The position numbers were made by a program, and so were the translations under genes. 64,000 nt of DNA from assembly GCA_018661705.1 (NCBI GenBank), contig JABJHR010000015.1, positions 67,525-131,524 on the forward strand. Reading direction: 5' to 3'. Positions 46,211 to 56,434 of this stretch are shown here, in pieces (within the stretch, counting starts at the first letter, position 1; each line of letters starts with the position of its first letter). This stretch comes from Candidatus Woesearchaeota archaeon (GTDB lineage Archaea; Nanobdellota; Nanobdellia; Woesearchaeales; DSVV01). The notes under the pieces were generated by a model, which worked only from the letters and a program-made list of their open reading frames with translations, was not told where the DNA came from and did no database searches.

Positions 46211-47299
46211 TTAAGAAAACTTTACAAACTTTAACTTCTTAACATCTTTCTGTGCCTTCTTTAGATCTTTAGTGAACTTTTTTAAGAACGCTTCCATCTT
46301 TTCGCATGCTATTTGTTTTATTTCTCCACTACTCATCTTGCCAGACTTATAGGCTTTATAGATTTTCTCTAGTTCTTTATCATCTTCAACTAAATGAGTT
46401 TTTAGTAGCTCAAATACCATGCACTTTTCTACTTCTGCCCCTAGTTTTCTATGTAATTCTAATGTTTCTCTTCCGCCTGTAACGGCTCGCATGATTTTTT
46501 TCTTTACAGAAGCAAAATCTTCAGGTAGTTCTACACAACTTTGTGGATGAGATTTAGACATTTTCATGTCTCCATTTAAACTAGAAGTAAATTTATGATA
46601 AATTCCAGCTGGCAGGAAATATTTCTCAGCTTTTGTTCTTCTAACAACATCTCGTGTTAATCTTATATGTGGATCTTGATCAATACCAACAGGAACAATG
46701 CCTGGCATTCGTTCTTTAAGCTGTGGATAAAGAATGTCTCCTACTTGTGTAACTGCAGCTAAGATTCTTGATGGATCTGCTTGCCCATAAATTGCTTTGA
46801 ATTCATTCAAAGTAACTTTCTTAGCAAATTTATATGCTAAGTGCATCACATCTTTGTTTTCAGATTGAAAATAGAATGTTGTTTTCTTTGGATCTAGACC
46901 AAGAGCAATCCATGCAGGAATATGAAACTCTAAAGCTCGTCTTTGAGCTTCTTCTAGTGTAATTCCTCTGGTTGTAGCTGCTTCTAAATCTGCTACTAAT
47001 ACAAAAGTTTTTGCACCATTTTCTTGGAAATATTTAACTTGTTCAATAACCATCTTATTTCCAAAATGTAGTTTGTCAGCAGATGGCATAATTCCTGTAA
47101 GAACGTAATATGGTTTTTTCTCTTTAATACACTTAGCAATAATACTCAAATCCCTGCCTGCAAAGACAGTGTGCCTTCTCATTAATCTATTTGGTTTAGG
47201 GAATTTTTTAATATCAAACTTATCTAATCCAAAATCCTTGACAATCTTAACATAATCCTCTACTAATTCACTACCCCAAGGATCTATTATCTTTTTCAT
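46211..47299 (-). CDS. trpS: Tryptophanyl-tRNA synthetase
   Basis: GIMPSADKLHFGNKMVIEQ (HIGH-like), KMSKSHP, QADPSRILAAVTQVGDILYPQL. Confidence 0.93.
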   Translation of the reverse strand: MKKIIDPWGSELVEDYVKIVKDFGLDKFDIKKFPKPNRLMRRHTVFAGRDLSIIAKCIKEKKPYYVLTGIMPSADKLHFGNKMVIEQVKYFQENGAKTFVLVADLEAATTRGITLEEAQRRALEFHIPAWIALGLDPKKTTFYFQSENKDVMHLAYKFAKKVTLNEFKAIYGQADPSRILAAVTQVGDILYPQLKERMPGIVPVGIDQDPHIRLTRDVVRRTKAEKYFLPAGIYHKFTSSLNGDMKMSKSHPQSCVELPEDFASVKKKIMRAVTGGRETLELHRKLGAEVEKCMVFELLKTHLVEDDKELEKIYKAYKSGKMSSGEIKQIACEKMEAFLKKFTKDLKKAQKDVKKLKFVKFS

Positions 47300-47386
47300 G
47301 ATTATTATGTTTTAATTATAGTATATAAAGGTTTTGTGTTGATTTTATAATAAGGGGGGAATTTTGTAATTCTGAACTAAATTGAA

Positions 47387-47476
47387 ATGCACCACCACAA
47401 CTGGCCAGGCCCACAGACTTTTGCAAGCAAAAGTCCTATTTGGCTTCGCCTCATCAGCCTGCTAATGATGGTGCAT
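47387..47476 (-). ncRNA. Structured intergenic element, copy 5 (divergent outer stem)
   Basis: Outer ATGCACCA/TGGTGCAT; CAGGC/GCCTG; minus core CUGAUGA-GGC GAA GCC-AAAUA-GGACUUUUGC..GCAAAAGUCU-GUG. Confidence 0.6.
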
Positions 47477-47533
47477 CATCTATATCTTGTTAAAAAAATA
47501 AGAAATAGTAAAGAAAAAATAAGAAATAAAGAA

Positions 47534-47971
47534 TTACTCTACAATTACAGACCCAATCATATTTGGGTGGGGTTTGCAATAATAACCAAATTCACCTTCT
47601 TCATTAAAAGTATAACTGAACTTTTCTCCTTTTTCTAGCAAAGGTGAATCAAACAATCCTGTGTCGGATGTTGCTGTATGCTTAACCTCATCTTCTTGTA
47701 CCCATGTAACGGTTGTACCAGGTGTTACAACAACTTCTGCAGGATCAAATGTAAAATCATGAATCTTAATAATGATTGTACTTGTTTCTGCTGTTGAACC
47801 TGCTTCTAACTCAGCAGTATCATCAACTTCTTCTGTGTCCATGTCCTCGACAACACCTTCTTCTGGTTCATCAACAACCTCTTCTGTTGTATCTACTACA
47901 GTAGAACTACAACCAACACAAATAATCAATAGAATTACTAGTGCGCATAATACCCACGGACTTTTCATCAT
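47534..47971 (-). CDS. Plastocyanin/cupredoxin-like blue copper lipoprotein
   Basis: Lipobox ICVGCSS; type-1 Cu ligands KHTATS...YYCKPHPNMIG. Confidence 0.88.
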   Translation of the reverse strand: MMKSPWVLCALVILLIICVGCSSTVVDTTEEVVDEPEEGVVEDMDTEEVDDTAELEAGSTAETSTIIIKIHDFTFDPAEVVVTPGTTVTWVQEDEVKHTATSDTGLFDSPLLEKGEKFSYTFNEEGEFGYYCKPHPNMIGSVIVE

Positions 47972-48135
47972 TTTATCACCTTTAACCTTTTTTTTAATAA
48001 TCTGTTTTTAATTTCTTAATATTTATTCTTATACATCTTTATATGTTTAATTATTCTGAATTATCTAAGTCCAATAGAATTTAACAATCTTAACTAATAA
48101 CCTTCAATAATTTAAATCATGGAAGGCTCAATAAT

Positions 48136-51100
48136 TTAAATTACATAGAATTCAATATCTGTTTCAGCTGAGTTTCCATAATTATCTACACATTTTACAT
48201 GGAAATTATTCAAGTTTTCATCTAAATCTGCAACATTTGCTATGAATGTATTAATCTCTGTGTTATCATTACTATTATCATCATTATTATTTTCTTGTTT
48301 TATCATATCAATATAACTAATACTAAACTCTTTCTTGTATCTACATTTAATATCTGCCTTTGTTGTTTTAATTATTAATTGTGTGGATGCAGTATTTACT
48401 TCTCCTTCTGGTTGTGTTTCTATTATCTCAAAACCAGCGGATTTTGATAACGTATATACAAAGCTTTGTTCATTAACATTTTGTTGTTCAATTTGATTAG
48501 TTGCACATTGGAATGTTAAATTATGTTTAAGATTTCTTTCATAACATTTGACTGCAGAAGTTTTCTTAGGTAAAATTTGTTTAAAACATGTTTCTTCTTG
48601 GCATATCATTGGTTGCTCTTGTGCAGGTGTTGATTTATCTAATTGAAAGCATACCTGCGGTTGTTCAAATTTAAGGGAAAGTTCTATTAATTGGTTTGTT
48701 TCTGGAAGCGTTATTTGATTTCCAGGGATACCTTCCACATTTTTCATATTAAATTCTACTTTTTCTTCAACAACAGTAACTTCTTCAGTCTCTATAAAAT
48801 ACGTTTTTTCTTGTTTACCTTGATTAAGATCAATTTCTGTAATGCACTCATAAGTTCCTAAATGTAATTCATTTGTTTTTTTGCAGTTATTTAATTCTCC
48901 ACTATAGGTTCCAAAAGAAAATTGACAAGAATCTGGAGAATCTTTAAACAAATGTAACTCAACTTTATTCTTAATGTTATTATCCATTTCTTCTTCCTCT
49001 TCACCATTAGATTTTGAAGTATCTAATTGAAATGTAATATGGTCTTCTTCAAACATTGATAATGATGAATAAATTTTGTTTGGTAAAGTAAAATTAAAAA
49101 ATTCATTTGAAGTTAATTCACTAATGCCATTTGTATTTGTTTCTTCTAAATAAAAGAAATATTCCTTAACTTGGAATGGTTGATCTTGACATTTAATATA
49201 AGCAGTTGTTGGATCATCAAGCGTAAATAATGTTGTTGCACATTCGTAAGTTCCTCCAAAGCTAGAAGAAACTTGATATTGACCTGTATCACATTCAAAT
49301 TCATAATCCATTTTTTCAAAGTCTAGATCATAAAAATCATATCTGCATTCACTTGGTTCATTTAGATAAATTGTTAATGGCTCTTCATAAGTTTCTTTTT
49401 GTATTTTTGAATTATTTGTTGGACTAAAACCAATAATGGATGGGGCAAGATTATCTTCAGTATTGGAACTAATTGGGATTTCAATAAATTTAGTCTCTGC
49501 ATTTTCATTTCCGCTTTCATCAACACACCTAACAAACAACAAATATGTATTGTTTTCAAGTTTATCTAAACTAACACTAATCATTGTTTTAATATATGGT
49601 AAATTACTTTTGTAATTAGAAATTATTTCTTTTGCTTTCTCTACAATAGGATCTACTTTATCTTCAATGTCTTTACTAGCGAACATATTATATAAATTAA
49701 TTGCAGTTTTATATTTTTCTTTATACGTATTCATTAATTCTTCTGGTTCTTCCATGACATCTGCAATCTCTTTGTAATGGGTGAAATTTAAAATATCCAT
49801 TATGTTTTCAGGTATTGCGATTTTAGGAGGGGTTCTTAAGCTTATATTTTGAGTTTTAGAAAATGATTGACCACCTAAATAAATTCCTGTTACATCATTA
49901 AAGTTTTTGAATGGCATTAAAGTTAGTTTACAAGTAACTGGTTCATTTGATTTAATTCCTAATGAAAATGGTGCATTTGGATCTACTTCTGGTAAAATTT
50001 TATGGCCTTTAATTATTTTTGTTCCTGTTGTTATAGTTACTGGATATAAATCATAACCCGGGGTTAATGCTTCATTATCTAAATTAACAATTGGTGGTGT
50101 TTTGTCATCTGATTTTTGTTGTTGACAAGTGGGATCTCCAAAATTATAATCATAAACACAAGTTTGGCCAAGACTCTTGCACGAATATTCTGAGCAAGGT
50201 TTAAATTTGTTAGCTGTACAAGATTCACAATTTTGTATTGTACGTGGTGGCATCCAAGGGCCACATAAACTTATTCCTAAAACATAAATTGCTGGTTTGT
50301 CTTTGAATGGGTTTATGAAATCAGTTGCTGATAATGATGAAATTTTATCTATGTATTCTAAACTTGCACTAACAAGCTCTGCATTGCTATTAATTGCTTC
50401 TCCATAAGTAAATGGAGTTAGTGTTGCTCTATTTGTTGCTTCATATACTAATTTATTTTCTGTTTCTTCATTATTATCATAGTAATTGCCTTTATTATAG
50501 GCCTCGCTGCTTGGTTTGTATTTAAAATCAGAAGTAATAAAACCATATTTTGTTAAAACTTGTTTTGTGTTTTTATAATTTCCACAATCACCCTGTGTAT
50601 AACATAAAGTTGTTGTGTCATCTACCCATTCCTGGCCACAACTAAGACCTGAACATTCTTTTTTCTCATTAGCTCTTGTACAGATGGGAACAGCAGTAGG
50701 TTGCCAAAATTTAAATCCTGGAGAGACTGCAGGAGTACATTTTTTATCTGTTGATAAATATTGCCAAGTACAATCTCTAACACTAGAATCTTCACAACAG
50801 TCTTGTGTTTCGCATTTGATACAATCCTCCCACCTATTTGGTCTACATTGGGCATTTGAATATATGTTTCCAGATGAGTCCTGATCTTTTTTCTCAACGC
50901 AAACTTCTTCTCTGTAATCTCGACAAGGCTCAACATATTCTTTTCCATTTAAGCAATAATGAACAAAATGTCTTGAACCAACTAATTCTATCCCTTGCCC
51001 TGGTTGTGTTTTATAACTACACCATGATTCTCCATTTAATTTATCTTCTCCAAGATAATTATTTTCTATTCTGTTGTATGTGTTCTTACAATCAAGACCT

Positions 51101-52056
51101 ATGTTAAGAGTGTCTTTATCAAAAAATGTTTGGGCAGGGCAATCACACGGCGCATCAGTGTAAAATCCTTGTTTTTCTTGGCATTCTTGTTTATTGCTGT
51201 TCTTAAAACAAAAATTATCTTCTGGATTATAGCAACATCCGCCCTTGTTATTGCTAACACCATAAAAGCTGTAACCTAATTCAGAAATTGTGTCTTCTCC
51301 TTTCAATGCAAATTGAAAAACAAATTGTTTTTTTGTGATTCTATAAATTATGTTTGGGTATGGTCTGAATTTTTCAATAATTACATTGTGTTGTTGCATA
51401 AATTCAACAATCTTGAAGTTTTGTTTTTGAATCTCAGAATTTAAAATTTGATTACTAATTCTTAAAATAAATCCTAGCTCTGATTTGGTGTTTGTTGCAA
51501 AAGAATCTATGCTTAAAGCAATTGATTCTTTTTCTAGTTTAATTGGATAATCTAATGAAAAAGTAATGCTGTCTTCTTCGATTTGAACATTTGTTTTTGC
51601 GTTGCTAGCTTCAACAACAAATCCTTGGTTACGAAAAATATCTAAATCTACACATGTTTTTATTTTATTATTGATTTCTTGTGCAATCTCGTTCTCAATA
51701 TCACTTCTGAAAATTAATGTGTTTTTGCAACCATCCCCGGGTTCATGGGTGCAATAATAATTAATTTTTTCATTATTAAGATATTCTGAGTTTTCAGGAT
51801 CAATTTTCCCTCCATGATAAGCAACTTCTAACATTGCTTCATTTCCTATGTCTTTTAAACATTTTTCAACATAGCTTTTAACAGGAATAATGGAATTTGT
51901 AACTAAATAAATTTTTTCTAAATCTTCTCTTGGTTCTCCAATTTGTTTTACATATCCAACTAGAACTAATAAGATCAAAACTACTACTCCCATGATTATA
52001 AACAATGTTACTTGCCCTTTACGCATGATCAACCCCTTTTTTTTAATAATATTCAT
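48136..52056 (-). CDS. Very large Cys-rich secreted/surface protein (1306 aa)
   Basis: Type-IV-pilin-like N-terminus MRKGQVTLFIIMGVVVLILLVLVGYV; many Cys pairs; Ig-like extracellular segments. Confidence 0.8.
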   Translation of the reverse strand: MNIIKKKGLIMRKGQVTLFIIMGVVVLILLVLVGYVKQIGEPREDLEKIYLVTNSIIPVKSYVEKCLKDIGNEAMLEVAYHGGKIDPENSEYLNNEKINYYCTHEPGDGCKNTLIFRSDIENEIAQEINNKIKTCVDLDIFRNQGFVVEASNAKTNVQIEEDSITFSLDYPIKLEKESIALSIDSFATNTKSELGFILRISNQILNSEIQKQNFKIVEFMQQHNVIIEKFRPYPNIIYRITKKQFVFQFALKGEDTISELGYSFYGVSNNKGGCCYNPEDNFCFKNSNKQECQEKQGFYTDAPCDCPAQTFFDKDTLNIGLDCKNTYNRIENNYLGEDKLNGESWCSYKTQPGQGIELVGSRHFVHYCLNGKEYVEPCRDYREEVCVEKKDQDSSGNIYSNAQCRPNRWEDCIKCETQDCCEDSSVRDCTWQYLSTDKKCTPAVSPGFKFWQPTAVPICTRANEKKECSGLSCGQEWVDDTTTLCYTQGDCGNYKNTKQVLTKYGFITSDFKYKPSSEAYNKGNYYDNNEETENKLVYEATNRATLTPFTYGEAINSNAELVSASLEYIDKISSLSATDFINPFKDKPAIYVLGISLCGPWMPPRTIQNCESCTANKFKPCSEYSCKSLGQTCVYDYNFGDPTCQQQKSDDKTPPIVNLDNEALTPGYDLYPVTITTGTKIIKGHKILPEVDPNAPFSLGIKSNEPVTCKLTLMPFKNFNDVTGIYLGGQSFSKTQNISLRTPPKIAIPENIMDILNFTHYKEIADVMEEPEELMNTYKEKYKTAINLYNMFASKDIEDKVDPIVEKAKEIISNYKSNLPYIKTMISVSLDKLENNTYLLFVRCVDESGNENAETKFIEIPISSNTEDNLAPSIIGFSPTNNSKIQKETYEEPLTIYLNEPSECRYDFYDLDFEKMDYEFECDTGQYQVSSSFGGTYECATTLFTLDDPTTAYIKCQDQPFQVKEYFFYLEETNTNGISELTSNEFFNFTLPNKIYSSLSMFEEDHITFQLDTSKSNGEEEEEMDNNIKNKVELHLFKDSPDSCQFSFGTYSGELNNCKKTNELHLGTYECITEIDLNQGKQEKTYFIETEEVTVVEEKVEFNMKNVEGIPGNQITLPETNQLIELSLKFEQPQVCFQLDKSTPAQEQPMICQEETCFKQILPKKTSAVKCYERNLKHNLTFQCATNQIEQQNVNEQSFVYTLSKSAGFEIIETQPEGEVNTASTQLIIKTTKADIKCRYKKEFSISYIDMIKQENNNDDNSNDNTEINTFIANVADLDENLNNFHVKCVDNYGNSAETDIEFYVI

Positions 52057-52131
52057 ATTTCTTTTGTTTTATTATATATTTTTCGGTAGATTTATTGATA
52101 GATAAGCTATTTTTAACAATAACATTTAATA

Positions 52132-52818
52132 ATGGTAGTACTTTATATCAAAAATATGTTAATAGCAGGGATTGATGAGGCCGGTCGTGGCCCCTTGATA
52201 GGACCGATGGTAATGGTTGGTGTTTCAATTAAAGATGTAGACGAGGCTTTATTAAAAAAAGTAGGTGTTAAAGATTCAAAACTACTTTCTCAAAGACAAA
52301 GAGAAGAAATATATGAACAAATTGAAAAATTAGCTAAAGATTATAAAATTATTAAAGTTGAGGCAAAAGAAGTGGATGAAGTTCTAGAAGGTACAAAATC
52401 TAATCTAAATTGGTTAGAAGCTGATAAAACTATTGAAATTCTTGCTAAATTAAAGCCAGATAAGGCGTATGTTGATTGCCCAAGTATTAACGAAAAAGCT
52501 TATGAAGAATATTTGAGAAAAGGATTAGAAAAAAAGGGTCTGAAAAAAATGGAGTTAGTTGTAGAACATAAAGCAGATGTAAATTATCCTGTTGCATCAG
52601 CTGCTTCAATTATTGCAAAAGTTGTTAGGGAACAAGAAATTGAAAAGATTAAAATAAAGATAAATAAAAATTTTGGAAGTGGCTATCCAAGTGATCCTTA
52701 TACACAAAGATTTTTAGAAAAATATTGGGATAAATTTCCAGAAATATTTAGACGAAGTTGGAGTAGTTATAAAAAGCTTGTCGAGAAGAAAAAGCAGAAA
52801 AGTTTAGGGGAATTCTAA
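52132..52818 (+). CDS. rnhB: Ribonuclease HII
   Basis: IAGIDEAGRGPLIGPMV, KVGVKDSKLL, ADVNYPVASAASIIAKVVRE, GSGYPSDPYTQRFL; start may be 52156. Confidence 0.95.
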   Translation: MVVLYIKNMLIAGIDEAGRGPLIGPMVMVGVSIKDVDEALLKKVGVKDSKLLSQRQREEIYEQIEKLAKDYKIIKVEAKEVDEVLEGTKSNLNWLEADKTIEILAKLKPDKAYVDCPSINEKAYEEYLRKGLEKKGLKKMELVVEHKADVNYPVASAASIIAKVVREQEIEKIKIKINKNFGSGYPSDPYTQRFLEKYWDKFPEIFRRSWSSYKKLVEKKKQKSLGEF

Positions 52819-52822
52819 TTTA

Positions 52823-52947
52823 GTTTTAAGTGAGAAGTTCTAAGTTTGTAGTGGGTAATAAGTCATTTAGTTAGTAGTTCTCTACACGCCACTAACTAAT
52901 TTACTAAAAACCCACTACTAACTTCTAACTTAGAACTACTTACTTAG
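52823..52947. repeat. Long imperfect palindrome in convergent spacer (copy A)
   Basis: taagtgagaagttctaagtttgtagtgggtaataagt ... cccactactaacttctaacttagaactacttactta. Confidence 0.7.
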
Positions 52948-52949
52948 AA

Positions 52950-53546
52950 TTACTTACTAACAACCAACATTCTATTGTCTCTATGGCATTTTGTTTTTAG
53001 TGTTTCAAATGCTTCTTGAAGTTGGATTTCCGGAACTATTTTTTCACCTTTTGCAGGATCATTTATTGTAAATTCATTTGCTTTTTCATTGTAACTAAAT
53101 ATGGCAAAATAATTTGCTTCTGGTCTCATTCCATGAAATATTTGTTTGTTTAATCTTAATAAAACTAAATTCTTTTTCTTTAAAATTTGTTTGATTTCTT
53201 CAAAATCAAAATCTCTTTCTTCTATTTCAATACCGTCTTCTCTTGCTTTTCGTTGGTGCATGTAAGATGAGAATTTTGCATTATTAATTTCTTCTTTTTT
53301 GTAAGCTTGAAATCTGTAATTTGGAAAATTATACTCATGATTTCCTACAATCACCTTTGGATTAAGGCCTTGTGCCTTTGCAAAGCTTGCTAAACCATAA
53401 ATGGATGAAGCTCTTGTTGGTAAATTAACAGAATTATGCCAAATACTAAATTCATTTTCTTTACTAAGTATGAATTCTTTGTTAAAATGATTAATTATAC
53501 GCATTAATCCAATTGCAGCTGCTGTAAATCTAGTTGATTGTTCCAT
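52950..53546 (-). CDS. C39-peptidase-like / cysteine-protease-fold protein (possibly inactive)
   Basis: RASSIYGLASFAKAQGLNPKVIVG and HGMRPEANYFAIFSYNEKANEFTINDPAKGEKIV pattern; no N-terminal catalytic Cys. Confidence 0.45.
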   Translation of the reverse strand: MEQSTRFTAAAIGLMRIINHFNKEFILSKENEFSIWHNSVNLPTRASSIYGLASFAKAQGLNPKVIVGNHEYNFPNYRFQAYKKEEINNAKFSSYMHQRKAREDGIEIEERDFDFEEIKQILKKKNLVLLRLNKQIFHGMRPEANYFAIFSYNEKANEFTINDPAKGEKIVPEIQLQEAFETLKTKCHRDNRMLVVSK

Positions 53547-53789
53547 TGCTTTTGTAAGGTTGATTGAATATATATGTTTTTGGGTGATTTAGGGTGAATC
53601 TAGCTGTTTTAAGGGGTAAGAAAATTATCACTGTCTTGGTATAAAAAACGCCATTTTATTGGTTTATTTGGGATTCTACATGCCTAATTGGCCTTCTTTT
53701 TCTTTTTTACTTGTATTTTGACTTGTATACTGGAAAACATAAATGTTTATATATGTGGAATTACATTAACTGTTGTATTACATTAACTG

Positions 53790-54437
53790 TTGTATTACTT
53801 ATCCTTTTGGTGTATAATGTCTGAAGAAGAATTATTAAATGAAGATGAAATGGATTCTAGAAGAAATGCTCTTTTTTTGTCTGAAACAAAATTGGCAAAG
53901 CCAGATGTAGGTGTAACTTTGGGCGTCTTAGAGGATTTAGTCCTTGATTTTGATACTAAAATTAGTATGAATTCTCTTGATACACCTGCTGATGCAAATA
54001 AGTTATTGGATTTCTTTAAAGTTATTGATCAATATTGGATGCTTCCTTTATCTGAAGTTTGGGGATTGGAAGCGTATGTTAAAAGAGTTACAACTGGAAA
54101 AATGCTTTATTTAACAAATCAAGATAATAAAATTATGGGCCTTATTGCTTATAGGGAACATTATCAAGATCAAAATATAGTGGGGCCTTATATCAGTACT
54201 GTTGCTGTTCTCCCAGAGCATCATGGAAAAGGTTTAGGGCAAAAACTTATGGGTTCTGCCATTAGTGATTTACACTCTTTAGGTTTAGATAATATTTGGA
54301 TTAAAACCTGGACAACAAATAAAGCAATTTCTTTGTATAAAAGAAATGGTTTTGAAGTTAAAATTTATCTTCCCGATGATAGAAAACCTGGTGTGGGATC
54401 TATTTACCTACGTAGGGATTCGAAAGCAAAAGATTAA
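53790..54437 (+). CDS. GNAT family N-acetyltransferase
   Basis: VAVLPEHHGKGLGQKLMGSAISDLHSLGLDNIWIKTWTTNKAISLYKRNGFEV; probable start 53818. Confidence 0.9.
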   Translation: MYYLSFWCIMSEEELLNEDEMDSRRNALFLSETKLAKPDVGVTLGVLEDLVLDFDTKISMNSLDTPADANKLLDFFKVIDQYWMLPLSEVWGLEAYVKRVTTGKMLYLTNQDNKIMGLIAYREHYQDQNIVGPYISTVAVLPEHHGKGLGQKLMGSAISDLHSLGLDNIWIKTWTTNKAISLYKRNGFEVKIYLPDDRKPGVGSIYLRRDSKAKD

Positions 54438-54502
54438 AATAAAGAAAGTTAATTATATTTCTAAGCAAAAACTATATATATAGATAAAGAAGAAATTATT
54501 AT

Positions 54503-55516
54503 ATGAACTATGTATTGAAAAAAGAGGTGTTTAGTAAGTTTGTAAACTCTGTTCTTAAGGAGAAAGGAATAGATTTTATTGCACCTGTTAAATCTGAACA
54601 AAATGATATTATTAAATTTCAAAAATTAATTTCTTTTTCTGATCTTTGTTTGGATAAAAATGCATATTATCCGTTGAAAGAATGGTTTTTCAAGAAAAAT
54701 GAAGTTCTTTTTGAATTTAAAGGAGATAAAATAACAATTCCTGAAAAAAAACCTAAACCAAAAATATTTTTTGGAGTTAGAAGATGTGATTTAAACTCTA
54801 TAAACAGACAAGATGTTGCTTTCTCAGAAGGTTGTTGGGATCCTTATTATTTTCTAGAAAGAGAAGCATCAACTTTAATTGGTTATCATTGTTTTGAAAA
54901 AGAAGATAACTATTGTTTTTGTGGTTCTGTTGGGCTAGAAGACCATTATGATCTAATGTTTTATGATAGGGGAGATTATTTTTTAGTAGAGATTGGTTCA
55001 AAAAAAGGAGCTTGGTTTCTAAAACAAAGAATTAGATTTTTTAAGAAAACAACTGAAAGATTAAGTGCTAGGAAAAAGGTAATTAAAAATGCAAACAGAT
55101 TACAAAAAAAGAATATTGCACCATTTTATGATCATAAAAATTGGAAAAAAGGAGTTGATCTTTGTTTAGGATGTACTTCATGTAACACGCTTTGTCCAAG
55201 TTGTTATTGTTTTGAATTTAAAGATAAAGTAAATATTTCCAATCTAAAAAACGGAAAAAGAATTCGAGAATGGTCTGCTTGTCAGTTAAAAGATTTTAGT
55301 GAAGTTGCTGGTAATCATATATTTAGAAGTGATCGTGAACATAGATTTAAACATAGGATTTATCACCAGCTCCAATATTTTAATGAAAAACATGGCAAAC
55401 ATCTTTGCTCTGGTTGTGGGAGATGTATTCGTGGATGTCCTACAAGAATTGACTTTGTTGGGATTTTAAATAACATGAAAACAAAAAAACCTAATGTTAA
55501 AAAACCTAAAAAATAA
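54503..55516 (+). CDS. hydB: Group-3b [NiFe] hydrogenase/sulfhydrogenase beta subunit (4Fe-4S)
   Basis: GVRRCDLNSINRQD, CLGCTSCNTLCPSCYCFE, CSGCGRCIRGCPTRID. Confidence 0.88.
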   Translation: MNYVLKKEVFSKFVNSVLKEKGIDFIAPVKSEQNDIIKFQKLISFSDLCLDKNAYYPLKEWFFKKNEVLFEFKGDKITIPEKKPKPKIFFGVRRCDLNSINRQDVAFSEGCWDPYYFLEREASTLIGYHCFEKEDNYCFCGSVGLEDHYDLMFYDRGDYFLVEIGSKKGAWFLKQRIRFFKKTTERLSARKKVIKNANRLQKKNIAPFYDHKNWKKGVDLCLGCTSCNTLCPSCYCFEFKDKVNISNLKNGKRIREWSACQLKDFSEVAGNHIFRSDREHRFKHRIYHQLQYFNEKHGKHLCSGCGRCIRGCPTRIDFVGILNNMKTKKPNVKKPKK

Positions 55517-55531
55517 TCTGAAAAATAGAAA

Positions 55532-56431
55532 ATGATAAAAAACAAAAAAACAAAAACAAAATCTACAAAAAAATCACTGAAAAATAAAAAAGTGAAAAAG
55601 TCTAGAACAGCAAAAAAACCTCAAAAAGTAGATTTGGTTTATGGGCTTGTACCTAAGAAAAAGAAAATTATTGATTTTAAAAGGGAAACCTCTATTAATT
55701 TTACTCTCAAGCTTGATTGGAAAGTTAAACATGATCCTGGGCAGTTTATGATGGTTGGTATTCCTGGAATTGGTGAATGTCCAATTTCAATTTGTTCTTA
55801 CTCGGATCAGTATGTTGAGTTAAGTATTAGGGAAGTAGGAAATGTTACTAAAGCATTAGGTAACCTAAAAAAAGGTGGTTTTGTGTTTGCAAGAGGACCA
55901 TTTGGTAGAGGATATCCTATGCATTATTTTAAAGGGAATAATGTAATTATTGTTGGTGGTGGTTGTGGCATTGCACCATTAAAGGGAGTTATTGAATATA
56001 TTACAAAAAATAGAACTGATTTCAAAGATGTTTTGTTGTATCTTGGATATAGATCTCCGGATGATGTTATATTTGAAGAGCAACTTAAATCATGGGAAAA
56101 AAAGTTTTGTTTGAATGTTAGCTATGATAAGGCACCTGCAAAATCCTGTTATGATGGTAAAGTTGGTTTTGTTACAGAGCTAATTAGAAAATCAAAATTT
56201 GATAATAAAAATAAAATTGTGTTTATTTGTGGTCCGCCAATAATGATGGAAACCGTTATTAATATCCTTAAGAAGAAAAAATTTAATAATGATCAAATTT
56301 ATATCAGTGCTGAGAGGAGAATGCAATGCGGTGGTGGCAAGTGCGGACATTGTATGATACATGGAGTATATGTCTGCAAAGATGGCCCTGTTTTTAGATA
56401 TGACGAACTAATGGATTATAAAAACGACTGA
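55532..56431 (+). CDS. hydG: Group-3b hydrogenase gamma subunit (FAD/NAD(P)-binding diaphorase)
   Basis: GQFMMVGIPGIGECPISICS, IIVGGGCGIAPLKGVI, C-terminal CGGGKCGHCMIHGVYVCKDGPVF. Confidence 0.9.
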   Translation: MIKNKKTKTKSTKKSLKNKKVKKSRTAKKPQKVDLVYGLVPKKKKIIDFKRETSINFTLKLDWKVKHDPGQFMMVGIPGIGECPISICSYSDQYVELSIREVGNVTKALGNLKKGGFVFARGPFGRGYPMHYFKGNNVIIVGGGCGIAPLKGVIEYITKNRTDFKDVLLYLGYRSPDDVIFEEQLKSWEKKFCLNVSYDKAPAKSCYDGKVGFVTELIRKSKFDNKNKIVFICGPPIMMETVINILKKKKFNNDQIYISAERRMQCGGGKCGHCMIHGVYVCKDGPVFRYDELMDYKND

Positions 56432-56434
56432 AAA

